From: Clonostachys chloroleuca
Taxonomy: Eukaryota > Ascomycota > Sordariomycetes > Hypocreales > Bionectriaceae
Assembly (NCBI GenBank): GCA_037952775.1
Contig: JBANAY010000001.1
Span: 3,286,001 to 3,350,000 of the forward strand
Length of the DNA stretch: 64,000 bases
Direction: 5' to 3'
Shown here: piece by piece, positions 39,059 through 50,610 of the stretch
Position numbering within the stretch: the first letter of the stretch is position 1
How the letters are laid out: each line of letters opens with the position of its first letter
Translations under genes and position numbers: made by a program
The notes under the pieces: model-generated
The model's database searches: none
Seen by the model: the letters and a program-made list of their open reading frames with translations, nothing else
Told to the model about the DNA's origin: nothing

Positions 39059-40118
39059 ATGGCGCAAACCCAGACCGTCAAGCTGACCAACCGGTGTAAG
39101 AATCGAACTGGCCTGCCCTCGAAGCCTCTGCTGACCTCTTGTCCCTGAAAGCTCCCAAAAAGCCCATCAAAAAGCTCCCGGAATCCATCCAGTACCCCGC
39201 CGATGCTACCGTCGAGGAGGTCAAGGCCCTGATCGCAAAGGCCTGCGGCATCAAGGACTTCAACCGCATCGGATTGTTCGATCCCACCACCAACAAGACC
39301 TTCAAGAACCGCAAGGCAGTGCTCGCCGAGGAGCCATCCATCCTCGCGGGCAATGACATCCTCGTCAAGGACCTGGGTACGATTTGATATTTCTTCTCCA
39401 GCTTGGGAAAATTGAAAAGTCACAGGGCTAACCATTTACTGTTCCAACAGGCCCCCAGATCGAATGGAGAACTGTATACGTGATCGAGTACCTGGGCCCC
39501 CTTTTGTTCCACGCCCTCGTCGTCGCCGCCAGGCCATACCTCTACAACAAGGGTGTCGACTTCCCCCTCTCGACAACACAATGGATCACCTTCGCCATGA
39601 TCATGCTGCACTTCCTCAAGCGGGAGTTTGAGACACTCTTCGTGCACAAGTTCTCCGCCAACACCATGCCCGTTTTCAACGTCTTCAAGAACAGCGCCTT
39701 CTACTGGCTCATGTCCGGCCTCGTCTGCGCCGTCTCCATCTACCGCCCCAACTCCATGGCCGCCACCGCCGACGAGATCCTCGTCGACTACGCCGGCCTG
39801 GCCGTCTACCTCTTCGGCGAGCTGGGCAACGCCTCCGTCCACCTGTACCTCTCCAGCCTCCGCTCCACGGGTGGGACCGAGCGCAAGATCCCCGTCGGCT
39901 TCTCCTTCACCCTCGTCACCTGCCCCAACTACATGTTCGAGCTCATCTCCTGGGCCGGCATCATCATCGTCAGCCGCGAGTGGACCGTCGTCGCCTTCAT
40001 CATGATGGGCGGCTACCAGATGTACGCCTGGGCCCTGGGCAAGGAGAAGGCTTACCGACGGGAGTTTGGCGACCTGTACAAGAAGAAGCGATATGTCATG
40101 GTTCCCGGCATCATCTAA
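39059..40118 (+). CDS. TSC13: Very-long-chain enoyl-CoA reductase, 309 aa
   Basis: Catalyses the last step of the ER fatty-acid elongation cycle, NADPH-dependent reduction of trans-2-enoyl-CoA, feeding sphingolipid and membrane lipid synthesis. Exons 39059-39095, 39152-39376 and 39451-40118 give 930 nt in frame. Residues 1-80 form a ubiquitin-like N-terminal domain (ADATVEEVKALIAKACGIKD), a known trait of this family. Then come several membrane spans and the steroid 5-alpha-reductase-type C-terminal domain: KREFETLFVHKF carries the conserved lysine, and the end EFGDLYKKKRYVMVPGII is typical. Codon use is strongly C-ended. A plain steroid reductase is unlikely because of the ubiquitin-like domain. 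Confidence 0.95.
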
Positions 40119-40611
40119 GCATTGTGCGAACCTTGGTTGGCATGATGCAGATTTGGATCCTGCGGCTACATAGACTTGTAAGCATGGCTGATGTACATGG
40201 CTGGAGTCGTTGCTAGATAGATTATGAGGACTTGAAGTATGGTGGAGAAGATAATAAAGGAAGTTAAAAAAGCAAACATTAGAATGGGATGTACTGGTAA
40301 TTCATATATTAGACACGGCACAAGCCACTACCTAGTAACGACAATAGCGAAGATGAAATAGAATTGCCCTCCCTCGGTAAGCCAACCGGGAGAACTACCT
40401 CGCTAAGCAGGCAGAAACCGAGATATTGAAGAGTCTGTTGAAGTAAATACCAAGAAACAGAATCAAGAAAGTTAATAAATCACATAAAAGGCTAGGTAGA
40501 ATCACATGCCGTCATCATTAGTCGCCGTAGGGTTTCAAAAAATCCAAAACCCAAAAAAAGTGATAGCTCGCTTTCGTTTGCTCGTTCGATGTCGCCATCC
40601 CGTATCATTCT
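40119..40611. other. Convergent 3' spacer TSC13 / BLOC-1 gene
   Basis: 3' ends of two facing genes, AT-rich in the middle. No gene seen. Confidence 0.5.
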
Positions 40612-41439
40612 CTAAATTGAAGTAGTCGCCGAGGCCGTGTCCGGGCTCTTGGTCGAGCTGGTGCCCGTGCCAGACTCCGGCTCGTTCAGGCTGCGGCTCG
40701 CATCGGATAGAGACAGGTCCGCGACGCTGATGGACTGCTCCTTGGCGCTGCCGCCGTCGTCACCCTTGCTGCTGCCGCCGCCGCTGGGGTCAGCCGCGCC
40801 CTCGTCGACGACGCCGTGATCACGACCCTGGCCGCTGGCCGCCACCCCGCACTCGCTCGCGGGCCCGCCGCACTCGGAGCAGCTGCAGCTGCAGTTGCTG
40901 TCGGCGTCGTCGCTGCTGCCGTTGGCCAGGCGGACCGTCTCCTCGAGGACGAGGAACTGCCTCTCGAGGACCTCGGCCCAGTTCTGGACGTTGCCCAGCT
41001 CCTTGATCCGGCGGGCGGCAACGTCGGCCTCGCGCGCCAGGCGCTCCCGCTCGCGGCGTAGCCCTGCCGTCGCCGCGACGACGCTGCGCTCCTGCTTGTC
41101 GAGGGCGGCGGCGTTGTCGTGGAGCATGGCGGCGCGCGACTGCAGCTCCGTGTCGACAAGGTTGCTGATGGAGGCGACGATGGCGCTGCGGGCCGAGGCG
41201 ATGCCGCGCTCGGTCTCCGGCGACGGGAGCGTGGGGTGGATGTGGTGCTGCGGCGGCGACGAGGAGGATGGTGGCGAGAGCCGGGGGTGGTGATGGTGGT
41301 CCTCGTCCTCGCCGTAGGAGGAGGAGGAGGGCGGAGGAGGATGGTGACTGTGCTGCTGGTGCTGGTGCGCGTGGATGTGAGCCGTGGAGGTGATGGGAGG
41401 AGACGCCGGCGCAGGGGAGGTCGACGAGGTCGTCGACAT
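40612..41439 (-). CDS. BLOC-1 subunit 1 / GCN5L1-like protein, 275 aa
   Basis: The central block (residues ~78-170: VASISNLVDTELQSRAAMLH, then an Arg/Glu-rich heptad helix, then VQNWAEVLERQFLVLEETVR) is the GCN5L1/BLOS1 family signature. In animals the protein belongs to BLOC-1 and BORC, which act in endosome-lysosome trafficking; yeast Bls1 belongs to a BLOC-1-like complex. The N-terminus is a disordered His/Pro/Ser-rich head (runs of His at about residues 24-33 and 49-53), and the C-terminus has a small cysteine cluster (NCSCSCSECGG) and a Ser/Gly/Asp tail. These extensions make it about twice the length of animal homologues. Single exon; very high GC with C/G third positions. The assignment rests on the central helix only. 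Confidence 0.78.
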   Translation of the reverse strand: MSTTSSTSPAPASPPITSTAHIHAHQHQQHSHHPPPPSSSSYGEDEDHHHHPRLSPPSSSSPPQHHIHPTLPSPETERGIASARSAIVASISNLVDTELQSRAAMLHDNAAALDKQERSVVAATAGLRRERERLAREADVAARRIKELGNVQNWAEVLERQFLVLEETVRLANGSSDDADSNCSCSCSECGGPASECGVAASGQGRDHGVVDEGAADPSGGGSSKGDDGGSAKEQSISVADLSLSDASRSLNEPESGTGTSSTKSPDTASATTSI

Positions 41440-43228
41440 GATGGGCCGGTCCCCTGTTGGTTGTGATATATATCTTTCAGGTCTTTGCTCGTTAATGCCG
41501 TGAGTCGGTTTTCTGGCCCTCTTCTCTCCTCAGCTCGTTCCTTTTTCCCGGGTCCCTGTTTTTTTCTCTCTTTCCCAGCCTTGATGGCCCCCCTCTGTCC
41601 TGCGTCTATGCGTTGTTCGTTGGATCCAATCCAATACGAGTGGGCTGCCAACTAATAGTAGCTGGGGTTTGACACGTCTGACCTGATGATGAGATGGAAG
41701 GCGACTATGCTGGATGATGATGATGACGATGGGTGCTTCGGGGAGCGCGGAGCTGACTTCATCGCCCTTCGACCACACACGACGGGCAGCATGTACCTAG
41801 GCAGTTATGACGACTGCCGTGTGTTTTTTCGCGGACATCTGTTTGGCCCTGTGTCTATATGCACGCTGCTGTACAGAACCCCGGCAGGTGATCAAGATGG
41901 GAGTGTGGGTGGGGTGCTTGCGAGGATCCTCCAACGAGCATTGTGAGATGCTGGGGCACTTGCATGAACCCGGTAACAGTCAATATGCAGTGCTCCCTGC
42001 CGGCGCCTTAATTATCTGTCTGCTCTGCATAGTACATGCAGCTGGATGTAGGGATAAGTCACGCAGCTGGTTGGGGAGGTGTTTTTGCGCCCACCACGAC
42101 CCCTATAATGCAAGGATGAGTCGTGGAAGAGACCATTGGAAGCTAGAGCAAGGCGAAACTAAAACAAGACGAATGGCTTTAGCGTATGCATGATAGGCCC
42201 TCTGCATGAGAATGGTGAAGAAACAATCTGATCTTTGCTTCACCGACGTTCTTTGCCGCACACCTGTAACTTCTCAGCCATGCGTGCGCATCTTAGTTCC
42301 CTGTAGTATTACATACCTGCCTACGTGATAGTCTAGGTACCCATTTATGGCTTCGGATGGGACCTTGCCCTACCAACGGGCGCACACATCTGCGTGTGTT
42401 GCTGTTCGGTTGCATCCACAACACACCCAGACTGGATATGTGTTCAGAGACAGCAGCCCGGAGAGTAAAGGTGGTGGCCTAACCGTGTTCTGACAAGTTG
42501 AAAAGAGATTTGGGAGTTTCCAAGTGATTAGCTGCCCAAATCCTGTCTTCACCTTTCATCAGGAGACGACAAATTGTGGTTGGCGATTTGGAGCTCCGTC
42601 GATAAAGCATTTATTGCGTTGGTGTCCTGTGACGTGTCAAAAGTCCCCTAATTCAGCTACCTGCCTACATAAATTTAATACTATGTAATGCTGGCTATCC
42701 ATTCACCTGTCCATCAGTCCTCTTCTCTACTTCCACGCGTCCATGCTCTATATCAATCGTTGTCTCGTTGATGTGTCATGCCGTCCTCATCCCACGCCAC
42801 AACCCCATTCTTCTCCTATGATGCATTAAATTAACCCAACTTCCGACGTCTCTATTCGCCAGCGATAGAGATTTTCCTGTTCAGCTGCTCCTTTTTGGCC
42901 TTTTTGGTATGTAGATAGGCAATATGCAAATGACAACTGGACACGAACAAACAAGCCCAGAAATTGAAACAAGAAGAGACGAGGAGAAAATCCAAACCAG
43001 AGCGCCTGAGCCATCCCACAACGGTTGAGGAAAACCAACAGATAAGTACTACTTGGTAGTACAATTTAAGAAAAAGAAATCAGATCCCCCTGCAGGTTTT
43101 GCATGCCTTTCGAAGACACACCAAAGCATGCTTCTAGAAGGCTGACAGCACAACCCCCACGTGTCTCCCGTGGTCTGTATCGCTTGATAAACAATGCACT
43201 AAATCCAATAACTACCCAGGGCCACTCA
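41440..43228. other. Spacer between the BLOC-1 gene and SOG2
   Basis: About 1.8 kb that holds the promoter of the BLOC-1 gene and the 3' flank of SOG2, both on the minus strand. A GAT repeat lies at about 41712-41730. No coding feature can be defended. Confidence 0.45.
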
Positions 43229-46226
43229 TCAGAAAACGCCTCGCCCCCCATTCTTTCGGAACGGTCCGGCACCACCGGAGGCTGGGCTCATGATTGAAGG
43301 AATGCCGTATTCCCCTTCAGCAGACGATTGGGAAGAGACAGACGAGAACGAGTTCAGCCCCGAGTGTCCCTTCCGCTGAGGCATTGTTGGTCGTGACATG
43401 GAAATGCCAGGATTGGCCATTAGAGTATCTGCTCGGTCAAAGACGTTTCCGTGGAATGCTGCCGCAAACGAGGTGTTCTGCGGCGTCTTTGGCATCGTGG
43501 CCTGCATTGCTGGTCCCAACGCTGCGCTCTGGGGGGTAATTGGAACCTGAATAGGTGACATCGGTTCCGACCCTCTGGAGAGTGTGTGCCCAGGGTGAGA
43601 GTGGTGGCCCCCGTTCACACTAGATGACTGCAGGAGGTGGTGCCAAGGAGAGTTAACAATAGTTCCAATCGTTTCCTTCATGCTCTGGTGAATAGGTCGC
43701 AACCGAACCCTCGTGTCATGCGGGAGCACAACTCCAGTCGGTGCCTGCTTGATTTCCCAGGCCAACTCTGTCCAAGACACAACGAAGCTACTGCATAAGC
43801 TCCAGAAACTGGACTGAGACCTGATCCCAGGTTCTTTCAACTTGATCAGAGACAAGCGGGTTCTCATCACCTCCGTTTGGCTGATGGTATTGTTGCACAT
43901 GGCAATAAGCCCCTTCCAATTTCTTATTAGCGGAGGTGCGGTACCCTTCTGCACCGCGTTTCTCAACCCCCCCATTAATTGAACATTAAAATTTGGTAAC
44001 GTTTGCAGCACAATATCCGAGGATCTTTGCAGAGATAGAAAGATTTTATCAAACTGCGCGTCCTCCTCTGTTGAGGCATCAGAGCCAAGGCTGCGACTGT
44101 TGATAGATGCAAACGACTCTCCGGATCGCGGAGTGGCAGACGCAATTGTGGCAGTGCGTGTCCCATTGCCATATGGTGAAGGCAGTGGGACATTTGTCGC
44201 GACCCTCAGGTTGGCTGCAGGATTAATTACTAAGGTTCCATTGCGGCCTCTCAAGGGTGCTGGTTTCAGAGCCTTTGAGGGAACAGAAGGTTCTCTCATG
44301 TGTGGCCGAATTGTTAATCCCCCATTCAACGGCTCCGTAGACGATGACCTTTGTTTACCGTCTTCGGCGCTGACAGAAGACATTGTAACCCGAAGCTCCA
44401 TTATGCTATTATAGATCAACATCAAAAGAGTCCGAATATATCGGGGGTCTCCATAGTCGACGAAAATATCAATATTGTCGGCAAGTAGAGTGCAAACGTG
44501 TCCATATGCGCTCACCAATGTCTGGCATGCCCGATGGACCGTTTCGTTTTCCCTCGTGAAATGCTCATCCTCGTCAACCAGCCACTGGTCATGTTTTTGA
44601 ATTGCTTGCTCCAGCTCTTCGACGTGCGAGTTCGTATTGTAGAATACAATTTCGAGGCTAGATCGCTTAGAGCCGTCGTCGGCCAGGCTCATTAGCGACT
44701 GTATTATTGGGTGAACCTGGAACACCGAGTAGAGAATGCCTTTTGCAATTTCGATGACTGGATCATACACCTTGGACTCCCGTCTGCGTTCAGGAAGAAT
44801 AGATAGCCGACGCACATATACCGGCCGCTGAGGATATGGATCAGTAGGGGTCCCAGGGTCCATAGCACCGTGCATGGCCGAACCATGGCTCAAGCCCCGA
44901 TAATGGCTGAATCGATTGCTCGCCTGGGTCTCGTCGAGTGTTACCAGATCCGTCGGTTTCTTAGAAACAACACCCATGCGCCGGTTTCGACTTTCGGATC
45001 GTTCCGAACGTAGATTAGTTTCAGAATTGCTGCGAACACGTTCACTCGCGGTTCCGAGGGTGAGGGGCATTACACCAGGTCGTCGTATGGCCGTGTTTTG
45101 CTGGGACAACCCACGGTAATGAGACCGTTGAGGGATAGGGGGGATGCGGCTGGTGCTTGGCGAGCGGCTGTCTGAGGGATCTGCGCCATTGACTTTGATG
45201 GGAAACCGACCGCTGACCCTTCGTTTGAGGGGAGCTCGAGGCGTTTCAGTACCCTCACTTGATTCATCTCCCGCTTGATCGTTCTCTAGTCGCCCGGTTA
45301 AGCTATATTGTTTCAACCATCGCTTCATTTGTGCGGTCACCGCAAGCTCCACATCGTTGTCCCGGATCGTGCCGTCTCCAACTGGGCTTGGGGCTTGGAG
45401 TAAAAGGGCATCCTTTGGAGGGAAAACCAGAGGGTTCCCTTCGAATTTGAGTGCTTGCAAGGACGTCATATCACCAATGCTCAGAGGAAGCTCCCTAATT
45501 CTATTTTTCCGAAGAGAGAGCATCTTTAAACTAGTAAGCTTGGCAATCTCTGGAGGCAAATATTGTATCTGGTTTCGACCAAGCTCAAGTACTTCCAAGG
45601 CTTTTAGGTCGCAGAGCTATCCACTAATGTTAGACGATGCGAGTTCAGCGTGCTTGAAAAGGATTCTTACCGTCATAGGGAATTCAGAAAGCTGGTTGGC
45701 CCTAAGGTTGAGGTATCGCAAAGATGTGCATTCGGAAAATCGAGCGGGCAGTGCCGTCAGTTGGTTGTGCGCCAGAATTAGTCTGGGCAATGCAGTCAGC
45801 AAACACTTCTGTGAAACGATTCCTCGAGAACGTTAGAATATACCTTGCCAAATCATTCTTCATGATATCTACCACCTCTTCCGGCAGCTTGTGGATATTC
45901 TTTCGGCTCAGATCGATGGTAACGCCAGGCTGCAGACTCGCGCTCACAGCACTAGCCTCGGCAACCTGGTTCTCGCTCTCGAGAGCTGTTCGCATAGCCT
46001 CGCGTGCGAGTGATAAGACGTGGGAGGAATTCATTCCATTCGCGACCGCCAAGTTCGAGCTCGAAGCAGATTTGCGCATGGTAGGAATAGGAGGATGTTG
46101 GGGCCCGTTGGAAGTAGCCGCGGAGTTCGGAATAGGTCGACGTCCTGATAGTGGATTTTCAGACAAGCTTCGCAAGACCGGCGCGGCAGGGGCGCCGTTG
46201 GCTCGATCAAGTCTTTCCACAGCCAT
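43229..46226 (-). CDS. SOG2: Sog2-type leucine-rich-repeat protein of the RAM/MOR pathway, 960 aa
   Basis: Sog2 is a scaffold of the RAM network around the NDR kinase Cbk1 (COT-1/Orb6), controlling polarised growth and septation. Exons: 46226-45844, 45782-45671, 45616-43229, in frame. The second exon starts with ACTAATTCTGG after a CCCAG acceptor, giving the uninterrupted repeat ARLILAHNQLTALP. Leucine-rich repeats cover residues ~105-235 (LDLSRKNIHKLPEEV, LRYLNLRANQLSEFP, LEVLELGRNQIQYLPPEI, MLSLRKNRIRELP). After a Ser/Arg-rich linker the SOG2 helical domain follows (YDPVIEIAKGILYSVFQVHP to roughly residue 860), and the end is Ser/Gly/Pro-rich. Size and domain order match filamentous-fungal Sog2. 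Adenylate-cyclase-type LRR proteins are excluded by the C-terminal domain. Confidence 0.92.
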
Positions 46227-47644
46227 CGCGACAGTGGTAGATCAAGGCCTCGGGAGAGAAGGTGGAGGTGTATCAGGAGTACGCCGGGCCAGCTCGGAAC
46301 CCAAGTTCCTTTTCGCAGAGAAGAGCTTATGTTCGGGCGCTCTGAGAGTTTCGTTCAGCTCAAGGGCTCACTGAGAATGGCCTGCAAATCCTTCAATCGG
46401 CGGGCTGGGATCAGTTTAGATGCCAATCAAGGCTAGGATGGCTTAGTTGACGAAGTACGTGCGGTCATTGTGTTTGGTAATGCAGAGTCGCGGAAGTCCC
46501 GGGATCCGAGAGGATATCCCTCGAAAGATGCGATCGGTGGGAGCGGTTATGAATCGTGGTCAAGCCCTTGGTCACAGGCTGCCTTGTTTGTCTGCTGGCC
46601 TTATCACTGGACATAAGACGACGTCCGCAAAGGTTCGCTTGCCAATCAACGGCGCGACAAGCAGCGTCCAAGTCAGCGTAGGCAGTGGATGACCACCCCG
46701 CAAACCGAATGCCGTCGAGGAAAGTCTCGGAGGTGCGCGCAAGGACGAAACTCGAAGTTGATGTGCCTAGCACCCAGTCGTCGGCGAGGGCGGTCGACAA
46801 GATGGGGGAACTTGGATCGGGTAATGGATGCCTGAGTACAACTTCGAGGTACCGTTTCTTGTCACCCAATCGCCCCCTCCGCTTCCCACTAGCGCACGGT
46901 CCCTGACTCCTTAGGCCCCGGTTAAGGGGAAAATACAGTGCGGGAGCGCTGCTTGCACTGGCATCTTGTTTTCTTTTCCTTCCATTTTTCTTCTTTCGCC
47001 CCGGGACCAGGCGCATCCCGCCTCGAGGTGGACTGACACGGCGCTCAGCTCGCCCCTAGCAGGACAGTGCGAGTCGCGTGCCGCTACCACGATGGAGCCT
47101 CAACGCTGGTTGGGCTGATCGCGCACCACCGTCAGACCCTGCCACCCCCTACTGGCCTACCAACTTTTGCGGGCCTTGACTGAGGTGCAGGTGGTACTAA
47201 AAAGGGCCTTAATTGTGGTGGTTTGGGGTTACCAAAACCAATCGCCAACTTCTCTGACTCCTGGTCCAAGACTACCTAACTGGCCCAATAGTACCTGAGT
47301 AGGTACCTATATAAAATACAATTTAGACAAAAAGGCAAAAAATTTCCCGATCAGTAGCTGACGGAAAAACACCCGATGCGAGGCAGCCCCAAGATTAAAA
47401 GTCTTGTGCGCTAACTAATTGCCAACCGGGTTACGGTTGTTGATTTCCTTTTCATGCATCATCAATATAACGGAACCTCATGCTCGGAAGGCCTACTACA
47501 CAAATAACTTCTCTGCTTGGTCCTGCATCACCTCCCTACCCCTACCTGCCCCTGGGCTATCTGAACCGATGACTCCCAATTGGTTCCATACTTCAAAGTT
47601 GACTTGGACTGGGCACACTTAGCTGTTGATCGTCGGAGCTGATC
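46227..47644. other. Divergent spacer SOG2 / RecQ
   Basis: 1.4 kb with both promoters. A 183-codon minus-strand ORF at 46465-47016 has no family features and is probably leader sequence. TATATAAAAT at about 47308 could be a core promoter element. Confidence 0.4.
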
Positions 47645-49299
47645 ATGCCGCCGAAGCAATCGAGTCCTACCATGCAGTATGACATCGACTCCGCTCTGCG
47701 ATGCCAATTTCACAAAGAGCATTTCAGGTGAGTCTTTCTCGCAGCGAAACCTGCAATACTAAAATTAGCCATACACTAACACGTATGCAGGCCTTCTCAG
47801 CGTGAAATCATTGAAGCCACACTCGGTGGGCATAATGTATACGTGCAAGCTGCAACCTCTTTTGGGAAAAGCCTGTGCTTTCAGCTGCCTGCAGTGATCA
47901 CACCTGGGCGTAAGTGCTCTCACTCTTCCTTCCTTCCCAATCAAGGTCTTTACGAGGTGCGAGGGTGCTAATCGTTAAATGTAAAGTAACGATTGTGGTC
48001 TCTCCGCTGCTGAGCCTCATGGTAAGCTACCTACTGGCACATATTTCATTCAATTCTTGGTCTTCTAAACTTTACTCTATCTAGACCAACCAAGTGGAAG
48101 CCCTGAGAAATTCCGGAATTGCTGCAAGCTCGCTAAATAAGGACACCTCGCCGTCTGAGAGGAATCGCATCCTATCTGACCTTGATACGGGACAACCACA
48201 AATCAAACTCCTGTATGTCACGCCAGAGCTATGTGCGAAATCCCACTTCAGGGAGCGTTTGCAGGCCCTGCATAGGAAACGGCAGCTAGCAAGGATCGCA
48301 ATCGACGAGGCCCATTGTATCTCCGAATGGGGTCACGACTTTCGCACCGACTTTCAGAAACTCTCTTGGTTTCGAGAGGCCTTTCCGAGTGTCCCCATCA
48401 TGTGCTTAACGGCAACCGCCAATCAGCAAGTACGGAAAGATATCATGTCTGCCTTACGTCTGGACACTTCACCAGACAAGACGAAGATGTTCTTGATGAG
48501 CCCGCAACGAAGTAATCTTCACATGGAAATTCGATTTACCAAGGATGAAGATGGTGAAAATGGCCGTATCGCTGACTTTCTCCGATGGATCCGTAGTGTC
48601 TACAGCCGCCGCCGTGCTGATGACCGAATTGCAGAGCTCACACAAATCGGTGAACGCCCTGAAAGCGTACCCGGGATAATATATACCGTCTCCCGTGACG
48701 AGTGCGAGAAGCTCGCTTCCGCCCTTCGAGACGAAGGCATTGGCGCTCGGCCTTTCCACGCCAAACTTTCCCCCAATGTCAAGAGCGAGACGTTGTCCCG
48801 GTGGATCGAAAATGAGCCCGGCTATGATGTTATCGTGGCGACAACTGCCTTTGGCATGGGTATTGACAAAGAAAACGTCCGATTCGTCGTGCATTGGCGG
48901 TTACCGAAATCGTTTGAAGGCTACTACCAAGAGGCTGGGCGCGCTGGGCGCGACGGGAATGCCAGCTACTGCTTCCTATACTATAGCCGTGAGGACCTGG
49001 AGCGCAACACTCGCATTATACGCAGCGATTCGAGGGACAAGGACAGCGGAACGATGAATGCGAGGCTGCGGAGTCTGCAGGCCCTCGCCCTATATTGCGA
49101 GAATATAACAGAGTGCCGGCATTCCGTAATTTGCAGCTACTTCGGTGAGCGCCCAGTGTATGAGTGTGACTATGCCTGCGATTTTCACAAGGATCCGCAC
49201 AACCTGAGATCCAGATTTATGAAGGGCCTTGCCAGCGAGGAGTTTGTCAGCACACAGGCTATGCAAGGGACATATGATGATGCATATTATGACTCTTGA
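47645..49299 (+). CDS. Short RecQ-family DNA helicase, 483 aa
   Basis: ATP-dependent 3'-5' DNA helicase of the RecQ family. Exons 47645-47727, 47791-47909, 47987-48021 and 48085-49299 sum to 1452 nt in frame. Motif 0 (FHKEHFRPSQREII) and motif I (ATSFGKSLCFQLP; most RecQ proteins have GGGKS) are followed by motif II IDEAHCISEWGHDFR, motif III LTATAN and motifs V-VI in the second lobe (VATTAFGMGIDKENVRFVVH, then QEAGRAGRDG). After the helicase core comes only a small Cys-rich zinc module (YCENITECRHSVICSYFGE, then ECDYACDFH); the winged-helix and HRDC domains of Sgs1/QDE-3 are missing. It is thus a minimal RecQ5-like enzyme, distinct from the main Sgs1 orthologue. An alternative start at the second Met (TMQYDIDSAL) would remove nine residues. 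Confidence 0.92.
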
Positions 49300-49714
49300 A
49301 ACAATCATTCATTCGACATAATAGAGACATTGGTGGTATATTGGAGGGGGGTTGTTGTATATACAGATAAGAAACAAGGATGTTGATAATATGCAGTCCG
49401 CGCGGGGTTTCCCATTCCTCAACCGAATAGAACAGTAATTTACAACCGGTCGTCCATATGTGAAATGCAGCCTGCTTAAACATTTTATCTGATTTGATCA
49501 TCTCAGGTCAGACACATCAAGTGGGCCGAAACGTTCACCTCGGCCCGTGCCTCCCGATAAGGAAATCCAGCTCCTCGCCCAACTTTAAATGCTACGCTAT
49601 TAAAGCCAACTCTCTCATCCATCCGAGGCGGGGAGACTTCCTGCTCCTCGGAAACTCCAAACCTAGACAGTCAAAGCAGCAGGCAACTTCAGCGTCTACC
49701 ACTTCTCGCCTACC
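49300..49714. other. Spacer between RecQ and the DUF2470 gene
   Basis: Tandem spacer with RecQ 3' UTR and a short promoter. Nothing else is visible. Confidence 0.5.
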
Positions 49715-50413
49715 ATGGCCACCAATGCCGCAGAGCAGCGCCGCCAGCGCATCATCAAGCACATGAACGACGATCACCTCGAATCGCTCCAGCTCTACCT
49801 CCAGGTCTACTCCGGCGTCTCGGAAGCCTCCGCCAAGTCGGGCTGCGAGCTCGTCGACGTGTCCCTCTCACACCTGCTCATCCGCACCGGCGACGGCAAG
49901 GAGCACACGGTCCAGTTCGCCCCGCCGCTCGACGCCTGGGGCGAGATCCGACCCCGCCTCGTAGAGATGGACTCTCTCGCCAGGGCCAAGCTTGGCATCG
50001 CGCCCCTCGACAGCGGCGACCACGACTCGATTGTGATAACCGAGTGGCTGGCCCCCAGGGGGTTCGACGCCGTCGTCCTCGGCTCCATCTGCTGGTACTT
50101 CTTCTCCTACTTCACGCTGCCGCTTCTCGTGCCGGGCACCTGGGGGTGGAAGGTCCTGGAGGCCGTCTTCCCTGGAGGTCCCGCCTGGTACTGCTGGATA
50201 GTCAAGGCCATCTTCTGGCCCGTGGTTGGGATCCACACCGCCGAGGCCTTCTTCTTCGACAGGACGCGCATGGTGAACAACGGCGTGCAGCGGTTCAGCC
50301 GGGTGTGGTGGTTGTGGGTGGGCAACTGCTGGATGGAGGGGTACACGGCCTGGAAGAGGGTGGATGCCTTGATTGCCGCCAAGAAGGAGGAGAAGCGTCT
50401 CAAGAAGCACTAA
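49715..50413 (+). CDS. DUF2470-domain membrane protein, 232 aa
   Basis: Residues 1-95 are a DUF2470 domain, the small alpha/beta module otherwise found at the C-terminus of haem-handling split-barrel (HugZ-like) proteins; the start RRQRIIKHMNDDHLESLQLY is diagnostic and contains the conserved HMNxDH histidines. The C-terminal half has three or four hydrophobic segments: about residues 115-135 (VVLGSICWYFFSYFTLPLLV), 150-172 (Trp-rich) and 186-205. The Trp-rich second half resembles other fungal integral membrane proteins of unknown function. The last 15 residues are basic (KKEEKRLKKH), like an ER-retention dilysine tail. A haem-related role is only suggested by the family. Single exon, strongly C-ended codons. 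Confidence 0.85.
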   Translation: MATNAAEQRRQRIIKHMNDDHLESLQLYLQVYSGVSEASAKSGCELVDVSLSHLLIRTGDGKEHTVQFAPPLDAWGEIRPRLVEMDSLARAKLGIAPLDSGDHDSIVITEWLAPRGFDAVVLGSICWYFFSYFTLPLLVPGTWGWKVLEAVFPGGPAWYCWIVKAIFWPVVGIHTAEAFFFDRTRMVNNGVQRFSRVWWLWVGNCWMEGYTAWKRVDALIAAKKEEKRLKKH

Positions 50414-50610
50414 TGAAAAGTCAAGGGTGCAATTAGAGGAGGAATGCTTCGTCTTCTAGAGCTTGCTGCGAAGTGGCACGGGGCAAGTGTGTTGGTCCTC
50501 ACGATACGGGGCTATACATATAACGGTTCCGTCATTGATAAACGGTCTAGGAGTTGTGTATAGATCTACCTAATCAAAACAAAATTTGGCTTTATGAATG
50601 AAAACGGAGC

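Noticed and set aside
46465..47016. 183-codon minus-strand ORF upstream of SOG2
   Set aside because: No conserved-looking content; probably leader or promoter sequence of SOG2.
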